NCBI RefSeq assembly: GCF_007858255.1
Contig: NZ_VFEU01000005.1
Span: 1 to 64,000, forward strand
Origin: Pseudomonas rhodesiae
Lineage (GTDB): Bacteria > Pseudomonadota > Gammaproteobacteria > Pseudomonadales > Pseudomonadaceae
Length of the DNA: 64,000 bases
Direction of reading: 5' to 3'
Both the position numbers and the translations under genes were made by a program. The notes beneath the pieces are model-generated. The model ran no database searches. It was not told where the DNA came from and worked only from the letters and a program-made list of their open reading frames with translations. Positions 33,207 to 41,219 of the stretch are shown here, one piece after another. Within the stretch, counting starts at the first letter, position 1; each line of letters opens with the position of its first letter.

Positions 33207-34235
33207 ATGACCTCTAAGAACGATAAAAAACTACGCACCACAGGGCGCCCCACCCTCAACGAAGTCGCCCGCCTGGCCGGCGTCAGCCCCATTACCGCCT
33301 CACGCGCCCTGCGCGGCATCAGCACCGTAGCGACGGAGTTGGTGGAGAAAGTCCAACAGGCCGCTGCTGAATTGAACTACGTGGTCAACCCCGCTGCCCG
33401 CGCACTGGCCTCGGCCCAGAGCCATTCGGTGGTGGTGCTGGTGCCCTCGCTGTCCAACCTGCTGTTTATCGAAACCCTCGAAGCCATCCATCAGGTGCTG
33501 CGGCCCAAAGGCTTCGAAGTGTTGATCGGCAACTCCCACTACTCGCGCGACGAAGAAGAAAACCTGCTGCGCAATTACATGGCTTACCAGCCCCGTGGCT
33601 TGCTGCTGACCGGCTTCGACCGCACCGAAAGCGCCCGACGGATGGTCGAGACCAGCAACGTGCCCTGCGTCTACATGATGGACCTGGACCCGAATGCCGG
33701 CGTGAACTGCGTGGGTTTCTCGCAACTGGCCGCCGGCGAAACGGCGGCGGCGCACTTGATCGCCCGTGGGCGCAAACGCCTGGCCTACATCGGCGCGCAG
33801 CTGGACCAACGCACCCTGCTGCGCGGCGAAGGCTTTCGCCGTGCGCTGCAACAGGCCGGCCTGTACGACCCCGCCTTGGAACTGCTGACTCCGCGCCCCT
33901 CCTCTGTGGGCCTGGGCGGCGAATTGTTCCTGCAGTTGCTGGCCAGCCATCCGGAGGTGGACGCGATCTTCTTCGGCAACGACGACCTGGCCCAGGGCGC
34001 CTTGCTCGAAGCCCTGCGCCATAACATCAAAGTGCCGGAACGCGTGGCAGTGCTGGGTTTCAACGACTTGCCCTCCTCCTCCTTCATGGTGCCGCGCCTG
34101 AGCAGCATCAGCACTCCGCGCGAAGCGATTGGCCGGCGTGCGGCGGAGCATTTATTGACGATCATGGCGGGTAATAAGATCGCCAAGCCGGTGGTGGATA
34201 TGGGGTTTGAGTTGCGGGTGCGGGAGAGTACGTAG
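33207..34235 (+). CDS. gntR: LacI-family gluconate repressor
   Basis: A 342-residue LacI-type regulator. The HTH is at about residues 14-60 (TLNEVARLAGVSPITASRAL, RGISTVATELVEKVQQAAAEL), with the hinge helix NPAARALASAQS. A periplasmic-binding-protein-like effector domain follows (VVVLVPSLSNLLFIETLEAI and FFGNDDLAQGALLEAL). It matches GntR of gluconate loci, which releases DNA on binding gluconate or 6-phosphogluconate. ATG 33207 is preferred over a TTG five codons upstream. It is divergent from gntK with three matching operators around. Confidence 0.92.
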   Translation: MTSKNDKKLRTTGRPTLNEVARLAGVSPITASRALRGISTVATELVEKVQQAAAELNYVVNPAARALASAQSHSVVVLVPSLSNLLFIETLEAIHQVLRPKGFEVLIGNSHYSRDEEENLLRNYMAYQPRGLLLTGFDRTESARRMVETSNVPCVYMMDLDPNAGVNCVGFSQLAAGETAAAHLIARGRKRLAYIGAQLDQRTLLRGEGFRRALQQAGLYDPALELLTPRPSSVGLGGELFLQLLASHPEVDAIFFGNDDLAQGALLEALRHNIKVPERVAVLGFNDLPSSSFMVPRLSSISTPREAIGRRAAEHLLTIMAGNKIAKPVVDMGFELRVREST

Positions 34236-34549
34236 GACGGGTGTAGGAAGAGGCTGACATTGCGCTAAGCGTCTTGCCCGGTTGCCTACGCTTACGCCAG
34301 AATCCGCCGGCTTGTGCGCCTGGAGTGCGGTCTTTAAGGTTTGCCGGTCGCTGAATGTCTCGGTGATCGGGTTTAGTAGCCCGCGCTTCCCAACACAAGA
34401 TGCATGAGCCAATCGATGCTTGATGGTGGCTGTGCGCAGGGCGCCTTCGGGTGCGCCGGGTTGTGTGGGATACCGGTCTACTAACCTGCGTACAGCTGCC
34501 ACCCTCGTTTAGTAGCGATGAGGTATCAGCCCATATCAGGTTCTTCAAC
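34236..34549. other. Structured non-coding stretch before a DUF6124-like gene
   Basis: 314 bp without a convincing gene. It contains GGGTTTAGTAGCCC (about 34368-34381), whose core is complementary to GGTCTACTAACC further on (about 34474). A third related piece, TTTAGTAGCGATG, lies closer to the gene. Between them is a strong GC hairpin with a TTCGG loop (GGGCGCC and GTGCGCC). The layout looks like a folded leader or small RNA. One short open frame exists on the minus strand (34152-34502) but looks non-coding. Confidence 0.4.
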
Positions 34550-34783
34550 ATGCCAAGCCCACATCCCGCGCATACGCTTTTCACCGTCATCCCCGATGCC
34601 CCCACCGAAACCCTGCTGATCAACAGTTACGAAACCGTCTGTTCCGTCAGCACCTTGCTGCTCGACCTGTCCGATGACCTCACCGGCAAACACCGCGATA
34701 TCGCCTTGGCCATTTATCAATTGAGTGAGCTGAGCGTATTGCTGGTTGGCAAAGCCATGGATCAACATACCCTGCGCTGTTAA
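34550..34783 (+). CDS. Short DUF6124 (DUF3077-like) protein
   Basis: A 77-residue protein resembling the C-terminal part of the Pseudomonas DUF6124 family (formerly DUF3077), usually about 110-120 residues. It reads LFTVIPDAPTETLLINSYET, then a helix with LLLDLSDDLTGKHRDIALAI and a final LSELSVLLVGKAMDQH. The N-terminal lysine-rich third found in relatives is missing. The family has no known function and occurs in several copies per genome. The frame is open upstream, but the ATG at 34550 gives the familiar start of the domain. Confidence 0.65.
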   Translation: MPSPHPAHTLFTVIPDAPTETLLINSYETVCSVSTLLLDLSDDLTGKHRDIALAIYQLSELSVLLVGKAMDQHTLRC

Positions 34784-34916
34784 GCACTTACCCGTTTAGC
34801 CGGTGGGAAGGAAGGGGCTCGGTCCTCTCACCTTTTCAACCGTGCCCGCGTGGAAATATCGCCGTAGCCTGCCGCCCCTGCTAGATTGTCCTTCTCTCCA
34901 TCGCCAGGAAAGCACC

Positions 34917-35549
34917 ATGGGACACTCACTGAAAATCCTCGGCCGCACGTCCTCCATCAATGTGCGAAAAGTGCTCTGGACCTGTCAGGAACTGGGCATC
35001 GACTACGTGCGTGAAGACTGGGGCATCGGTTACACACCCACCCAATCCGCTGAGTTCATGGCCCTGAACCCCAACGCCCAGGTGCCGGTGCTGATCGATG
35101 ACCACGGCGTGTTGTGGGAATCCAACACCATTTGCCGTTACCTGGTCGGCCTTTACCAACGGCATGATCTGCTGCCCGCCGAGCCCGCGCCCCGGGCCCG
35201 AGTGGAGCAGTGGATGGACTGGCAGGCCACCGAGCTGAACCCGTCCTGGGGCTACGCGTTCCACGCCTTGGTGCGCAAAAACTCCGACTATCAGGACCCG
35301 CAACGTATCCAGGCCGGCGTGCAGGGCTGGAACGCCAAGATGGCCATCCTCGAACAGCAACTGGCCAAGACGCAGGCCTACGTCGCTGGCGATGAGTTCA
35401 CCCTGGCCGACATCCTTATCGGCCTGTCGGTGCACCGCTGGCGCATGACGCCGATGGAGCATCCGCCTTTTCCGTCGGTGGCGGCCTATTACGAAAGGCT
35501 CAGCCAGCATGCGGGCTTCAAGGCGTTTGCCCTGGATGGGCATAATTGA
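34917..35549 (+). CDS. Glutathione S-transferase family protein
   Basis: A 210-residue GST. The N-terminal thioredoxin-like domain runs from LKILGRTSSINVRKVLW (possible catalytic Ser near residue 11-12) to NPNAQVPVLIDDHG and the glutathione-binding ESNTICRYL. The helical C-terminal domain has DEFTLADILIGLSVHRW. It conjugates or otherwise uses glutathione, commonly in detoxification. AGGAAAG precedes the ATG. It is a single-gene unit. Confidence 0.88.
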   Translation: MGHSLKILGRTSSINVRKVLWTCQELGIDYVREDWGIGYTPTQSAEFMALNPNAQVPVLIDDHGVLWESNTICRYLVGLYQRHDLLPAEPAPRARVEQWMDWQATELNPSWGYAFHALVRKNSDYQDPQRIQAGVQGWNAKMAILEQQLAKTQAYVAGDEFTLADILIGLSVHRWRMTPMEHPPFPSVAAYYERLSQHAGFKAFALDGHN

Positions 35550-35657
35550 TTGTTGCGCCATAAAATCTTGAGCCATAAGCGGTAAACGCAATAAATCGCC
35601 AAATATGCCCCGCTCGCCCTGCCATTTAACAAGCAGCGATTTCCGTTAGCCAGCTAA

Positions 35658-35682
35658 GATTCCAGGTCCTGCACCTGGAATC
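35658..35682. promoter_or_regulatory. Perfect inverted repeat at the MFS gene start
   Basis: GATTCCAGGT and ACCTGGAATC form a perfect 10-bp inverted repeat around CCTGC, ending seven bases before the ATG of the MFS gene. It overlaps the place of the ribosome-binding site, so it could be an operator or an RNA hairpin that limits translation. Confidence 0.5.
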
Positions 35683-35689
35683 GCTCACC

Positions 35690-37105
35690 ATGTCCACACT
35701 CGCCGCTTCAACCACAGACGGTATCGACCCGCTGCGTGCCGCCCATATCAGCGCACGCATCGACCGCCTGCCCGCCGTCGCTACCGTCTGGCGCTTGGTG
35801 GCGCTGCTGTCCATCGGTGGTTTTTTTGAGCTGTATGACCTGTTCCAGACCGCCTATATCAGCCCCGGCCTGATCAGCGATGGGATTTTTCACACCGGCA
35901 GTGAAGGCGTGTTCGGTTTCTCCGACCAGGCCGCATTCGCCTCCGCGACCTTTCTGGGCCTGTTCCTCGGCGCCAGCCTGCTCAGCCCGATTGCCGACCG
36001 CTTCGGGCGTCGTGCGATCTTCACCTTTGCGCTGATCTGGTACACGGTGGCCACGGTGTTGATGGGCATCCAGACATCCGCCCTGGGCATTATCGGCATG
36101 CGTTTTCTGGTGGGGATCGGCCTGGGCATCGAACTGGTGACCATCGACGCCTATCTCTCGGAACTGGTGCCCAAGCGCATGCGCAGTTCGGCGTTTGCCT
36201 TCGCGTTTTTTATCCAGTTTCTGTCGGTCCCGGCGGTGGCGTTGATGTCGTGGTGGCTGGTGCCCCAGGCGCCGTTCGGGATCGCCGGTTGGCGCTGGGT
36301 GGTGCTGAGCAGCGCGGTGTTTGCGTTATTTATCTGGCAACTGCGCAAGCGCTTGCCGGAGTCACCGCGCTGGCTCGCGCAACAAGGCCGCTTCGATGAG
36401 GCCGGACAGATCATGGACAGCCTGGAGGCGCGCTGCCGCAAGGATCACGGTAAACCGCTGGACGAGCCCGAGCCAGAGGCCGTCAGCGTGCAGGGCAGCG
36501 GGCGCTTTGCCGATATCTGGCAACCGCCGTATCGGCGCCGGGCGTTGATGCTGATCGTGTTCCATGTGTTCCAGGCCATCGGCTTTTTCGGCTTTGGCAA
36601 TTGGTTGCCGGCGCTCTTGTCGGGTCAGGGCGTGAGTGTGACCCACAGCCTGCTGTACGCCTTTATCATCACCCTCGCCTACCCGCTGGGGCCATTGCTG
36701 TTCGTGAAGGTGGCCAACCGCTTTGAAAACAAGTGGCAGATCGTCGGCTCGGCCATGGGCGCCGTGATCTTCGGCAGCCTGTTCGCACTACAGACCACGG
36801 CGGTAGGGCTGGTGTTCTGCGGCGTGATGATCACCTTCTGCAATGCCTGGCTGAGCTTCAGTTATCACTCGTACCAGAGCGAACTGTTCCCCACCAATAT
36901 CCGTGCGCGGGCGGTGGGGTTCTGTTACTCGTTCAGCCGCTTGTCGACGGTGTTCAGCAGCCTGCTGATCGGGTTCATCCTCGAACACCTGGGCACACCG
37001 GGGGTGCTGGCATTTATCGCCAGCAGCATGCTGATTGTGATGATCACCATCAGTTGGTTCGGGCCACGCACGCGCAACCTGGCCCTGGAACATATCGCCC
37101 ATTGA
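35690..37105 (+). CDS. MFS transporter (metabolite:H+ symporter type)
   Basis: A 471-residue major facilitator with 12 predicted helices. FFELYDLFQTAYISPGL at helix 1 and the loop ADRFGRRAIFTF after helix 2 are typical of sugar/aromatic-acid symporters. GIGLGIELVTIDAYLSELVP and PESPRWLAQQGRFDEA in the central loop further support this. The second half has NWLPALLSGQGVSV and FSYHSYQSELFPTNIRARAVG. The substrate is unknown. A perfect inverted repeat lies at the translation start. No enzyme genes accompany it. Confidence 0.87.
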   Translation: MSTLAASTTDGIDPLRAAHISARIDRLPAVATVWRLVALLSIGGFFELYDLFQTAYISPGLISDGIFHTGSEGVFGFSDQAAFASATFLGLFLGASLLSPIADRFGRRAIFTFALIWYTVATVLMGIQTSALGIIGMRFLVGIGLGIELVTIDAYLSELVPKRMRSSAFAFAFFIQFLSVPAVALMSWWLVPQAPFGIAGWRWVVLSSAVFALFIWQLRKRLPESPRWLAQQGRFDEAGQIMDSLEARCRKDHGKPLDEPEPEAVSVQGSGRFADIWQPPYRRRALMLIVFHVFQAIGFFGFGNWLPALLSGQGVSVTHSLLYAFIITLAYPLGPLLFVKVANRFENKWQIVGSAMGAVIFGSLFALQTTAVGLVFCGVMITFCNAWLSFSYHSYQSELFPTNIRARAVGFCYSFSRLSTVFSSLLIGFILEHLGTPGVLAFIASSMLIVMITISWFGPRTRNLALEHIAH

Positions 37106-37176
37106 CGGCAACGATTGGCCGTTGGCGGGATAAGTGTTGCCGCCGACGGCGCGCCGCCCCAGCAAAACCGGGGGTC

Positions 37177-37192
37177 TGGCACTCGGCATGCT
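37177..37192 (+). promoter_or_regulatory. Candidate sigma-54 promoter
   Basis: TGGCAC, five bases and ATGCT give the -24 GG and -12 GC with the required ten-base spacing (consensus TGGCAC-N5-TTGCA). There is one mismatch in the -12 element. The next gene starts 45 bp downstream. Confidence 0.35.
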
Positions 37193-37236
37193 ATTTGCTC
37201 CGGCTGTGGCACCGAACATTACACAGGTGACCGATC

Positions 37237-37734
37237 ATGCTGGTAAACAACAACACCCAAGCCGTGTCGACCGTTCAACAGATCAAGCGACCCGACATGG
37301 ACCCCGCCAATGCCGCCGCCAGCGCGCTGTACAGCGGCGCCCTGCAAGCGGCGCAGCAAAGCGTGACCGTACCGGCCGCGCAGAAGGAATTGGACAAGGC
37401 CGCCGACCGTATCGACGAAGCCTTCGCCAAGACCCGCGTGCAATTGCAGACAGCCAGTACCGCCAGTGAAGTACCGGCAACCAGCTCGACCTCCGGGGCT
37501 CGCGCGGAATTCACTGACTATATGAGCAAATCCCCTGCCGAACGCATCCGCGAGCAATTGCTCAAGGAACAAGGGCTGACCGAGGCGGATGTGCAGAATA
37601 TGTCCCAGGAAAAGCAGGACGCGATTTCCAAGCAAGTGGCTGAACGCTTGAAGCAACAGCAGGAACAGCAAGTAGCGGCGAAGACAGCTGAGCCTCAGGC
37701 GCGAACGTTGAAAGAAACCCTGGCGGCTATCTGA
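37237..37734 (+). CDS. Conserved hypothetical protein, helical and Ala/Gln-rich
   Basis: A 165-residue protein without signal peptide or membrane helix. The N-terminal half is Ala-rich (DPANAAASALYSGALQAAQQ). A Ser/Thr linker follows at about 82-90, then a compact helical motif YMSKSPAERIREQLLKEQGL with DVQNMSQEKQDAISKQVAER, ending in a Gln-rich tail. The second half looks like a small conserved domain found in several Pseudomonas proteins of unknown function. A sigma-54-like promoter may precede it. No function can be assigned. Confidence 0.65.
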   Translation: MLVNNNTQAVSTVQQIKRPDMDPANAAASALYSGALQAAQQSVTVPAAQKELDKAADRIDEAFAKTRVQLQTASTASEVPATSSTSGARAEFTDYMSKSPAERIREQLLKEQGLTEADVQNMSQEKQDAISKQVAERLKQQQEQQVAAKTAEPQARTLKETLAAI

Positions 37735-37824
37735 CGTCACTGGCCGCGAGTTTTTTGCTCGCCAAGCCTTCAAGAACGCTGCATTCATCCAGCATGATCG
37801 TGTCGTCGTCGAACGGCTTCGCGA

Positions 37825-37850
37825 GCCTGCTCGCACCTGAGCGAGCAGGC
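37825..37850. terminator. Hairpin between convergent genes
   Basis: GCCTGCTCGC and GCGAGCAGGC are perfect inverted repeats with a six-base loop. Without a T run it is only a candidate terminator for either neighbour. Confidence 0.4.
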
Positions 37851-37859
37851 GTTTGCGGA

Positions 37860-37976
37860 TCAGTGCCCGAACAGACCTGTTTCGGATTTCTTGGCTTTCT
37901 TGTCTGCGCGTTTTTCATCGGCGGTCTTTGCCGGTTTTTTCTTCGCGGCTTTCTTTGAATCCATGCCTTTAGCCAT
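37860..37976 (-). CDS. Small lysine-rich protein (38 residues)
   Basis: The reading frame gives MAKGMDSKKAAKKKPAKT and ends KKSETGLFGH. It is very basic (about a third Lys) with no hydrophobic segment. GTGGAG lies at a suitable distance before the ATG, which supports translation. An internal ATG four codons later is also possible. Comparable short Lys/Ala proteins are found in Pseudomonas. A nucleic-acid-binding or ribosome-associated role is conceivable but not shown. Confidence 0.6.
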   Translation of the reverse strand: MAKGMDSKKAAKKKPAKTADEKRADKKAKKSETGLFGH

Positions 37977-38080
37977 GCTGCGTACTCCACTGTGAAGGGA
38001 TGCAGCATTGGGTATACCACCTATTGCCCGGCAGAAGGCGCTTATAATCCTGGGCCCATCACGACGCCTGCTTGAATACC

Positions 38081-38518
38081 ATGCCCGAGTTGCCCATTGA
38101 TCCACTGCCAGAGCCCCTATGGCCGCTGCTGAACAAGTTTTACCGCCGCCACGACTCATCGATGAAGGCGCTCAAGGGCGGGCGTTTATGGGTGGCGCGC
38201 GATGGCGACATTGTCGCCGGGTTGTGCCTGACACCCGTGGTGGGCGGGCAGTGGCTGACGGGCGTGTTTGTGGCGCCGGATTATCGCGGCCAGGGTTTGG
38301 CGGCGCGGTTGATCCTTGAGGCAGTGGCGTCAGTCGAGGGCACGGTATGGTTGTTGTGCCATCCTGACTTGGAGCGGTTGTATCAGCGGATAGGCTTTAC
38401 CCAGGACACGCGATTGCCGCAGTCCCTCGGCGAGCGGCTGGTGCGTTACAAGCGCAACAAACCGATGATCGCGATGGGCTTGGAATCGGGAGTGAGGCCG
38501 CCCTCGGATAGCAGGTAA
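38081..38518 (+). CDS. GNAT-family N-acetyltransferase
   Basis: A 145-residue acetyltransferase. The acetyl-CoA motif is GVFVAPDYRGQGLAARLILE (V-x-P-x-x-R-G-x-G, about 61-80), and the later YQRIGF motif is also typical. ATG 38081 fits the family start (MPELPIDPLPE); a TTG three codons upstream is less likely. The acceptor is unknown. It stands alone, followed by a REP element. Confidence 0.85.
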   Translation: MPELPIDPLPEPLWPLLNKFYRRHDSSMKALKGGRLWVARDGDIVAGLCLTPVVGGQWLTGVFVAPDYRGQGLAARLILEAVASVEGTVWLLCHPDLERLYQRIGFTQDTRLPQSLGERLVRYKRNKPMIAMGLESGVRPPSDSR

Positions 38519-38575
38519 CCGAGAGGGAATGGGCCCATGCTTTTTGTCTGGCACACCGCGGTGTCTGAAGAGAGG

Positions 38576-38615
38576 CCCGCTTCGCGGCCCGGCGCGGGGC
38601 AAGCCCGCTCACCAC
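38576..38615. repeat. Single REP element
   Basis: The unit CCGCTTCGCGGCCCGGCGCG, followed by GGGCAAGCCCGCTCACCACA, is the same family as one arm of the REPIN at 22947. A degenerate partner may follow around 38640. Confidence 0.65.
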
Positions 38616-38722
38616 AACCACTTTGTGGGCCGATCCCCTGTGGTGAGCACGCTTGGATTTTGTGTAGCTAACCAAGGCTTGGGCACGCCCCTTTTTTCAC
38701 ATGCTGATGGGCATTCCTTCGA

Positions 38723-39262
38723 TTAATCCGCCGTGGCGGGATCCAACTCCGGGAACATCACGTCGATGAAGCCGAACTTGCTGAAGTCGGTGATGCGCGA
38801 TGGGTATAACCGGCCGATCAGATGGTCGCATTCGTGTTGCACCACCCGCGCATGGAAGCCATCGGCAAAGCGCACGATCGGCTCGCCCTTGGGATCGAAA
38901 CCTTCATAACGGATCTGCTGGTAGCGGTTCACCGCACCGCGCAGGCCAGGCACCGACAAGCAACCTTCAAAGCCTTCTTCCAGCAGCGGGCTGAGTGGCG
39001 TGATCAGTGGGTTGATCAGGATGGTCTGGGGCACGGCCGGCGCGTCCGGGTAGCGCTCGCTGCTCTCAAAACCGAAGATCACCAATTGCAGATCCACGCC
39101 GATCTGCGGCGCGGCAAGGCCTACACCCCCCACATGCTCCATGGTCTGGAACATGTCATCGATCAGTTGCCACAGTTCGGGGCTGTCGAACATTTCCGGC
39201 GGAACCGGAGGGGCGATGCGTAGCAAGCGTTCGTCGCCCATTTTCAGGATTTCACGGATCAT
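38723..39262 (-). CDS. def: Peptide deformylase
   Basis: A 179-residue metalloenzyme that removes the N-formyl group from new proteins. The three signature motifs are present: [10 protein letters not shown] (about 46-55), EGCLSVPG with the metal Cys (about 97-104) and [11 protein letters not shown] with the two metal His and the catalytic Glu (about 139-149). It is probably a second deformylase, since the main def gene of Pseudomonas is usually next to fmt. Its start lies three bases after the stop of the YihY/BrkB gene, so the two are co-transcribed. Confidence 0.92.
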   Translation of the reverse strand: MIREILKMGDERLLRIAPPVPPEMFDSPELWQLIDDMFQTMEHVGGVGLAAPQIGVDLQLVIFGFESSERYPDAPAVPQTILINPLITPLSPLLEEGFEGCLSVPGLRGAVNRYQQIRYEGFDPKGEPIVRFADGFHARVVQHECDHLIGRLYPSRITDFSKFGFIDVMFPELDPATAD

Positions 39263-39265
39263 TGA

Positions 39266-40216
39266 TCAGGCTTCGTCAGTAGTGGGCTTAATGGAATGGT
39301 CACGGCCAAGGCCGGAAACATGTTGTTTCTCATGGACCGGCGGCTCATCGAAATCCTTGGCCCCCGGTTCCTTGCCTTCGGCTGACATGTGTTCAATCAC
39401 CGCATTCATCTCCGCACCCAGCAACAGCACGGCGGATGATATGTAAAAGTATAGGAGCAGCACGATGATCGCACCGATGCTGCCGTACATGGCGTTGTAA
39501 TCGGCGAAGGTCTTGACGTAGTAGCCAAACCCCAGCGAGGCAATGATCCATACCACCACCGCCAGTACAGAGCCGGGGGTGATAAAGCGAAATTTCTGTT
39601 CGACATCGGGCATCACGTAGTACATCAGCGCCACGGCGAACATCAGCAGAATCACGATTAGCGGCCAACGCACGATGGTCCACAGGGTGACCACGAATTC
39701 CTGCATGCCGATCTGCCCGGCCAGCCACTCCATCACCTGTGGGCCGAGCACCATCAGCGCGGCGGCGGCGAGCAACATCCCGGCGATGCCTACGGTGTAG
39801 AAGATCGACAACGGAAAACGCTTCCAGATCGGCCGACCTTCGACCACGTCGTAGGCGGCGTTCATGGCGCTCATCATCAGGCGCACGCCGGCCGAGGCCG
39901 TCCACAGCGCGATCACGATACCCACCGACAGCAGGCCACCCTTGGATTGCTGCAACTGGTCGATCACTGGATTGACCTGCTCCAGCGCCTGGGGCGGCAG
40001 CACCAGCTCCGATTGCAGGCGTAGCCAGCTGAAGAAGTCCGGCAGGTGCAGGAAACCAATCAGCGCAATCAAAAACAGTAGAAACGGAAACAGCGAGAAC
40101 AGCATCTGGTAAGCCAGCGCCGAGGCATAGGTGGGCATTTCGTCGTCGACGAATTCCTTGACGGTGCGCAACAGCACTTTGTGCAGCTTGAGACCATCAA
40201 GTACTGGAAAAATCAT
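39266..40216 (-). CDS. YihY/virulence factor BrkB family membrane protein
   Basis: A 316-residue inner-membrane protein with six predicted helices. The family opening KEFVDDEMPTYASALAYQML is followed by FSLFPFLLFLIALIGFL, and later GSVLAVVVWIIASLGFGYYV and the conserved YGSIGAIIVLLLYFYIS. The C-terminal 50 residues are charged and cytoplasmic. The function of the family is not settled (once taken for RNase BN). It is followed by def with only three bases between. Confidence 0.88.
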   Translation of the reverse strand: MIFPVLDGLKLHKVLLRTVKEFVDDEMPTYASALAYQMLFSLFPFLLFLIALIGFLHLPDFFSWLRLQSELVLPPQALEQVNPVIDQLQQSKGGLLSVGIVIALWTASAGVRLMMSAMNAAYDVVEGRPIWKRFPLSIFYTVGIAGMLLAAAALMVLGPQVMEWLAGQIGMQEFVVTLWTIVRWPLIVILLMFAVALMYYVMPDVEQKFRFITPGSVLAVVVWIIASLGFGYYVKTFADYNAMYGSIGAIIVLLLYFYISSAVLLLGAEMNAVIEHMSAEGKEPGAKDFDEPPVHEKQHVSGLGRDHSIKPTTDEA

Positions 40217-40335
40217 AGCGTCTCCTTTCGCCGCAAAGAGGATAAGGTCATGGGCGACTCAAGGGCCGTTTTCTACATCAAAGTAGCCCATCTGGCGACT
40301 TTGAAACAATTTCCAAACTTTAGTTGCAGCAGGCG

Positions 40336-40364
40336 ACACAAAAACGGCCATCCGTGGATGGCCG
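40336..40364 (-). terminator. Terminator of the CsbD gene
   Basis: CGGCCATCC and GGATGGCCG are perfect arms with a two-base loop. On the minus strand a T-rich tract (GTTTTTGTGT) follows. A second hairpin, GCGGGT and ACCCGC, lies between it and the csbD stop. Confidence 0.75.
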
Positions 40365-40398
40365 CAGGACAGCGGGTTAACACCCGCCAAAGCCAGCG

Positions 40399-40584
40399 TT
40401 ACTTGGTGGCTTTTTTAACGGCATCTTTGGTTTTGCCGACCGCCTGCTGAGCTTCGCCCTTCTTCTCTTGTACGACGCCTTCGGCGCGCATTTTGTCGTT
40501 ATCGGTGGCTTTGCCGACACCTTGCTTAATATTGCCGACCGCTTCGTTGGCCAAGCCTTTTGCCTTATCCGCTGTGCTGCCCAT
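40399..40584 (-). CDS. CsbD-like stress protein
   Basis: A 61-residue CsbD-family protein. It consists of [20 protein letters not shown], then [20 protein letters not shown] and a Lys-rich end ([11 protein letters not shown]). These small hydrophilic proteins accumulate under stress or in stationary phase; their action is unknown. The ATG after CGGAG is preferred to a start seven codons upstream. It is a single-gene unit with its own terminator. Confidence 0.9.
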   Translation of the reverse strand: MGSTADKAKGLANEAVGNIKQGVGKATDNDKMRAEGVVQEKKGEAQQAVGKTKDAVKKATK

Positions 40585-40784
40585 GGTATTTCTCCGAAAG
40601 AACAATCAAGGGTTATTGGTCGTTACATGAAGATTGACCGGAGCGGATTCGGCAGAGTTTCAATTATTTTCAGGGTGCATTTGATCGGTGCGCACAGGTT
40701 GGGCTTTATGTTTTGCGGCCAACCCATGAGAATGCGCGGCACATTCAGGCTATAAGGCTGAATAACAGATCCCGTAGGAAGGTT

Positions 40785-41162
40785 ATGAAACTCAATAAAG
40801 CACAGGCCATTGCCCGCAGAAACCAGGAACTGGGCGGTGCCGTACTCGGCGTCAACAACTGCCATTTCACCGACCTGGACCGCAAACGCAACATTTGGTG
40901 GTTTGATCTGCCGGTGGCACGGATTGCGGTGGGCCAGTACGAGTGGATTCACCTGCTGATGCACAACGCCGAGACCGACCAGTTGTTGCATCTGAAGGTG
41001 CCGACGGTGTTTCTGCGCGAGAAACTCGAAGGGCTGGTAGTGCGTAATGCGGGCAAGCGCAAGCCGGAGATCACTCTGGAGCTGAGCGCGGATAAGGATT
41101 CGTTCTTGAAAGATGTGCGTCCGGCGGGTGCGGGTGTGAACTTCGCGCAGTTTGCCCTGTAA
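40785..41162 (+). CDS. Conserved hypothetical protein
   Basis: A 125-residue soluble protein starting after GTAGGAAGG. It begins MKLNKAQAIARRNQELGG and has a central NIWWFDLPVARIAVGQYEWI segment, then LLHLKVPTVFLREKLEGLVV. There are no membrane helices or catalytic motifs. The strand-rich pattern ends in a short acidic and basic tail. It is convergent with fadD1 and probably a Pseudomonas-specific family. The function is unknown. Confidence 0.65.
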   Translation: MKLNKAQAIARRNQELGGAVLGVNNCHFTDLDRKRNIWWFDLPVARIAVGQYEWIHLLMHNAETDQLLHLKVPTVFLREKLEGLVVRNAGKRKPEITLELSADKDSFLKDVRPAGAGVNFAQFAL

Positions 41163-41180
41163 GAGCCGCGGTCAGAAAAA

Positions 41181-41212
41181 ATGTGGGAGGTGGCTTGGCC
41201 CCCCCCCATTTG
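41181..41212. repeat. Degenerate REP half-element with nine-C run
   Basis: ATGTGGGAGGTGGCTTGGCC runs into a tract of nine C and then CATTTGA. It looks like a REP arm fused to the end of its mirror copy after deletion of the centre. It sits between convergent genes. Confidence 0.5.
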
Positions 41213-41219
41213 AATTGCG

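Noticed and set aside
34152..34502. Open frame on the minus strand covering the gap before the DUF6124-like gene.
   Set aside because: It overlaps the gntR end antisense, has no ribosome-binding site, and the region folds as a structured RNA instead.
41199..41207. Run of nine C considered as a phase-variable tract.
   Set aside because: It lies in a degenerate REP element between convergent genes, not in a coding region or promoter spacer.
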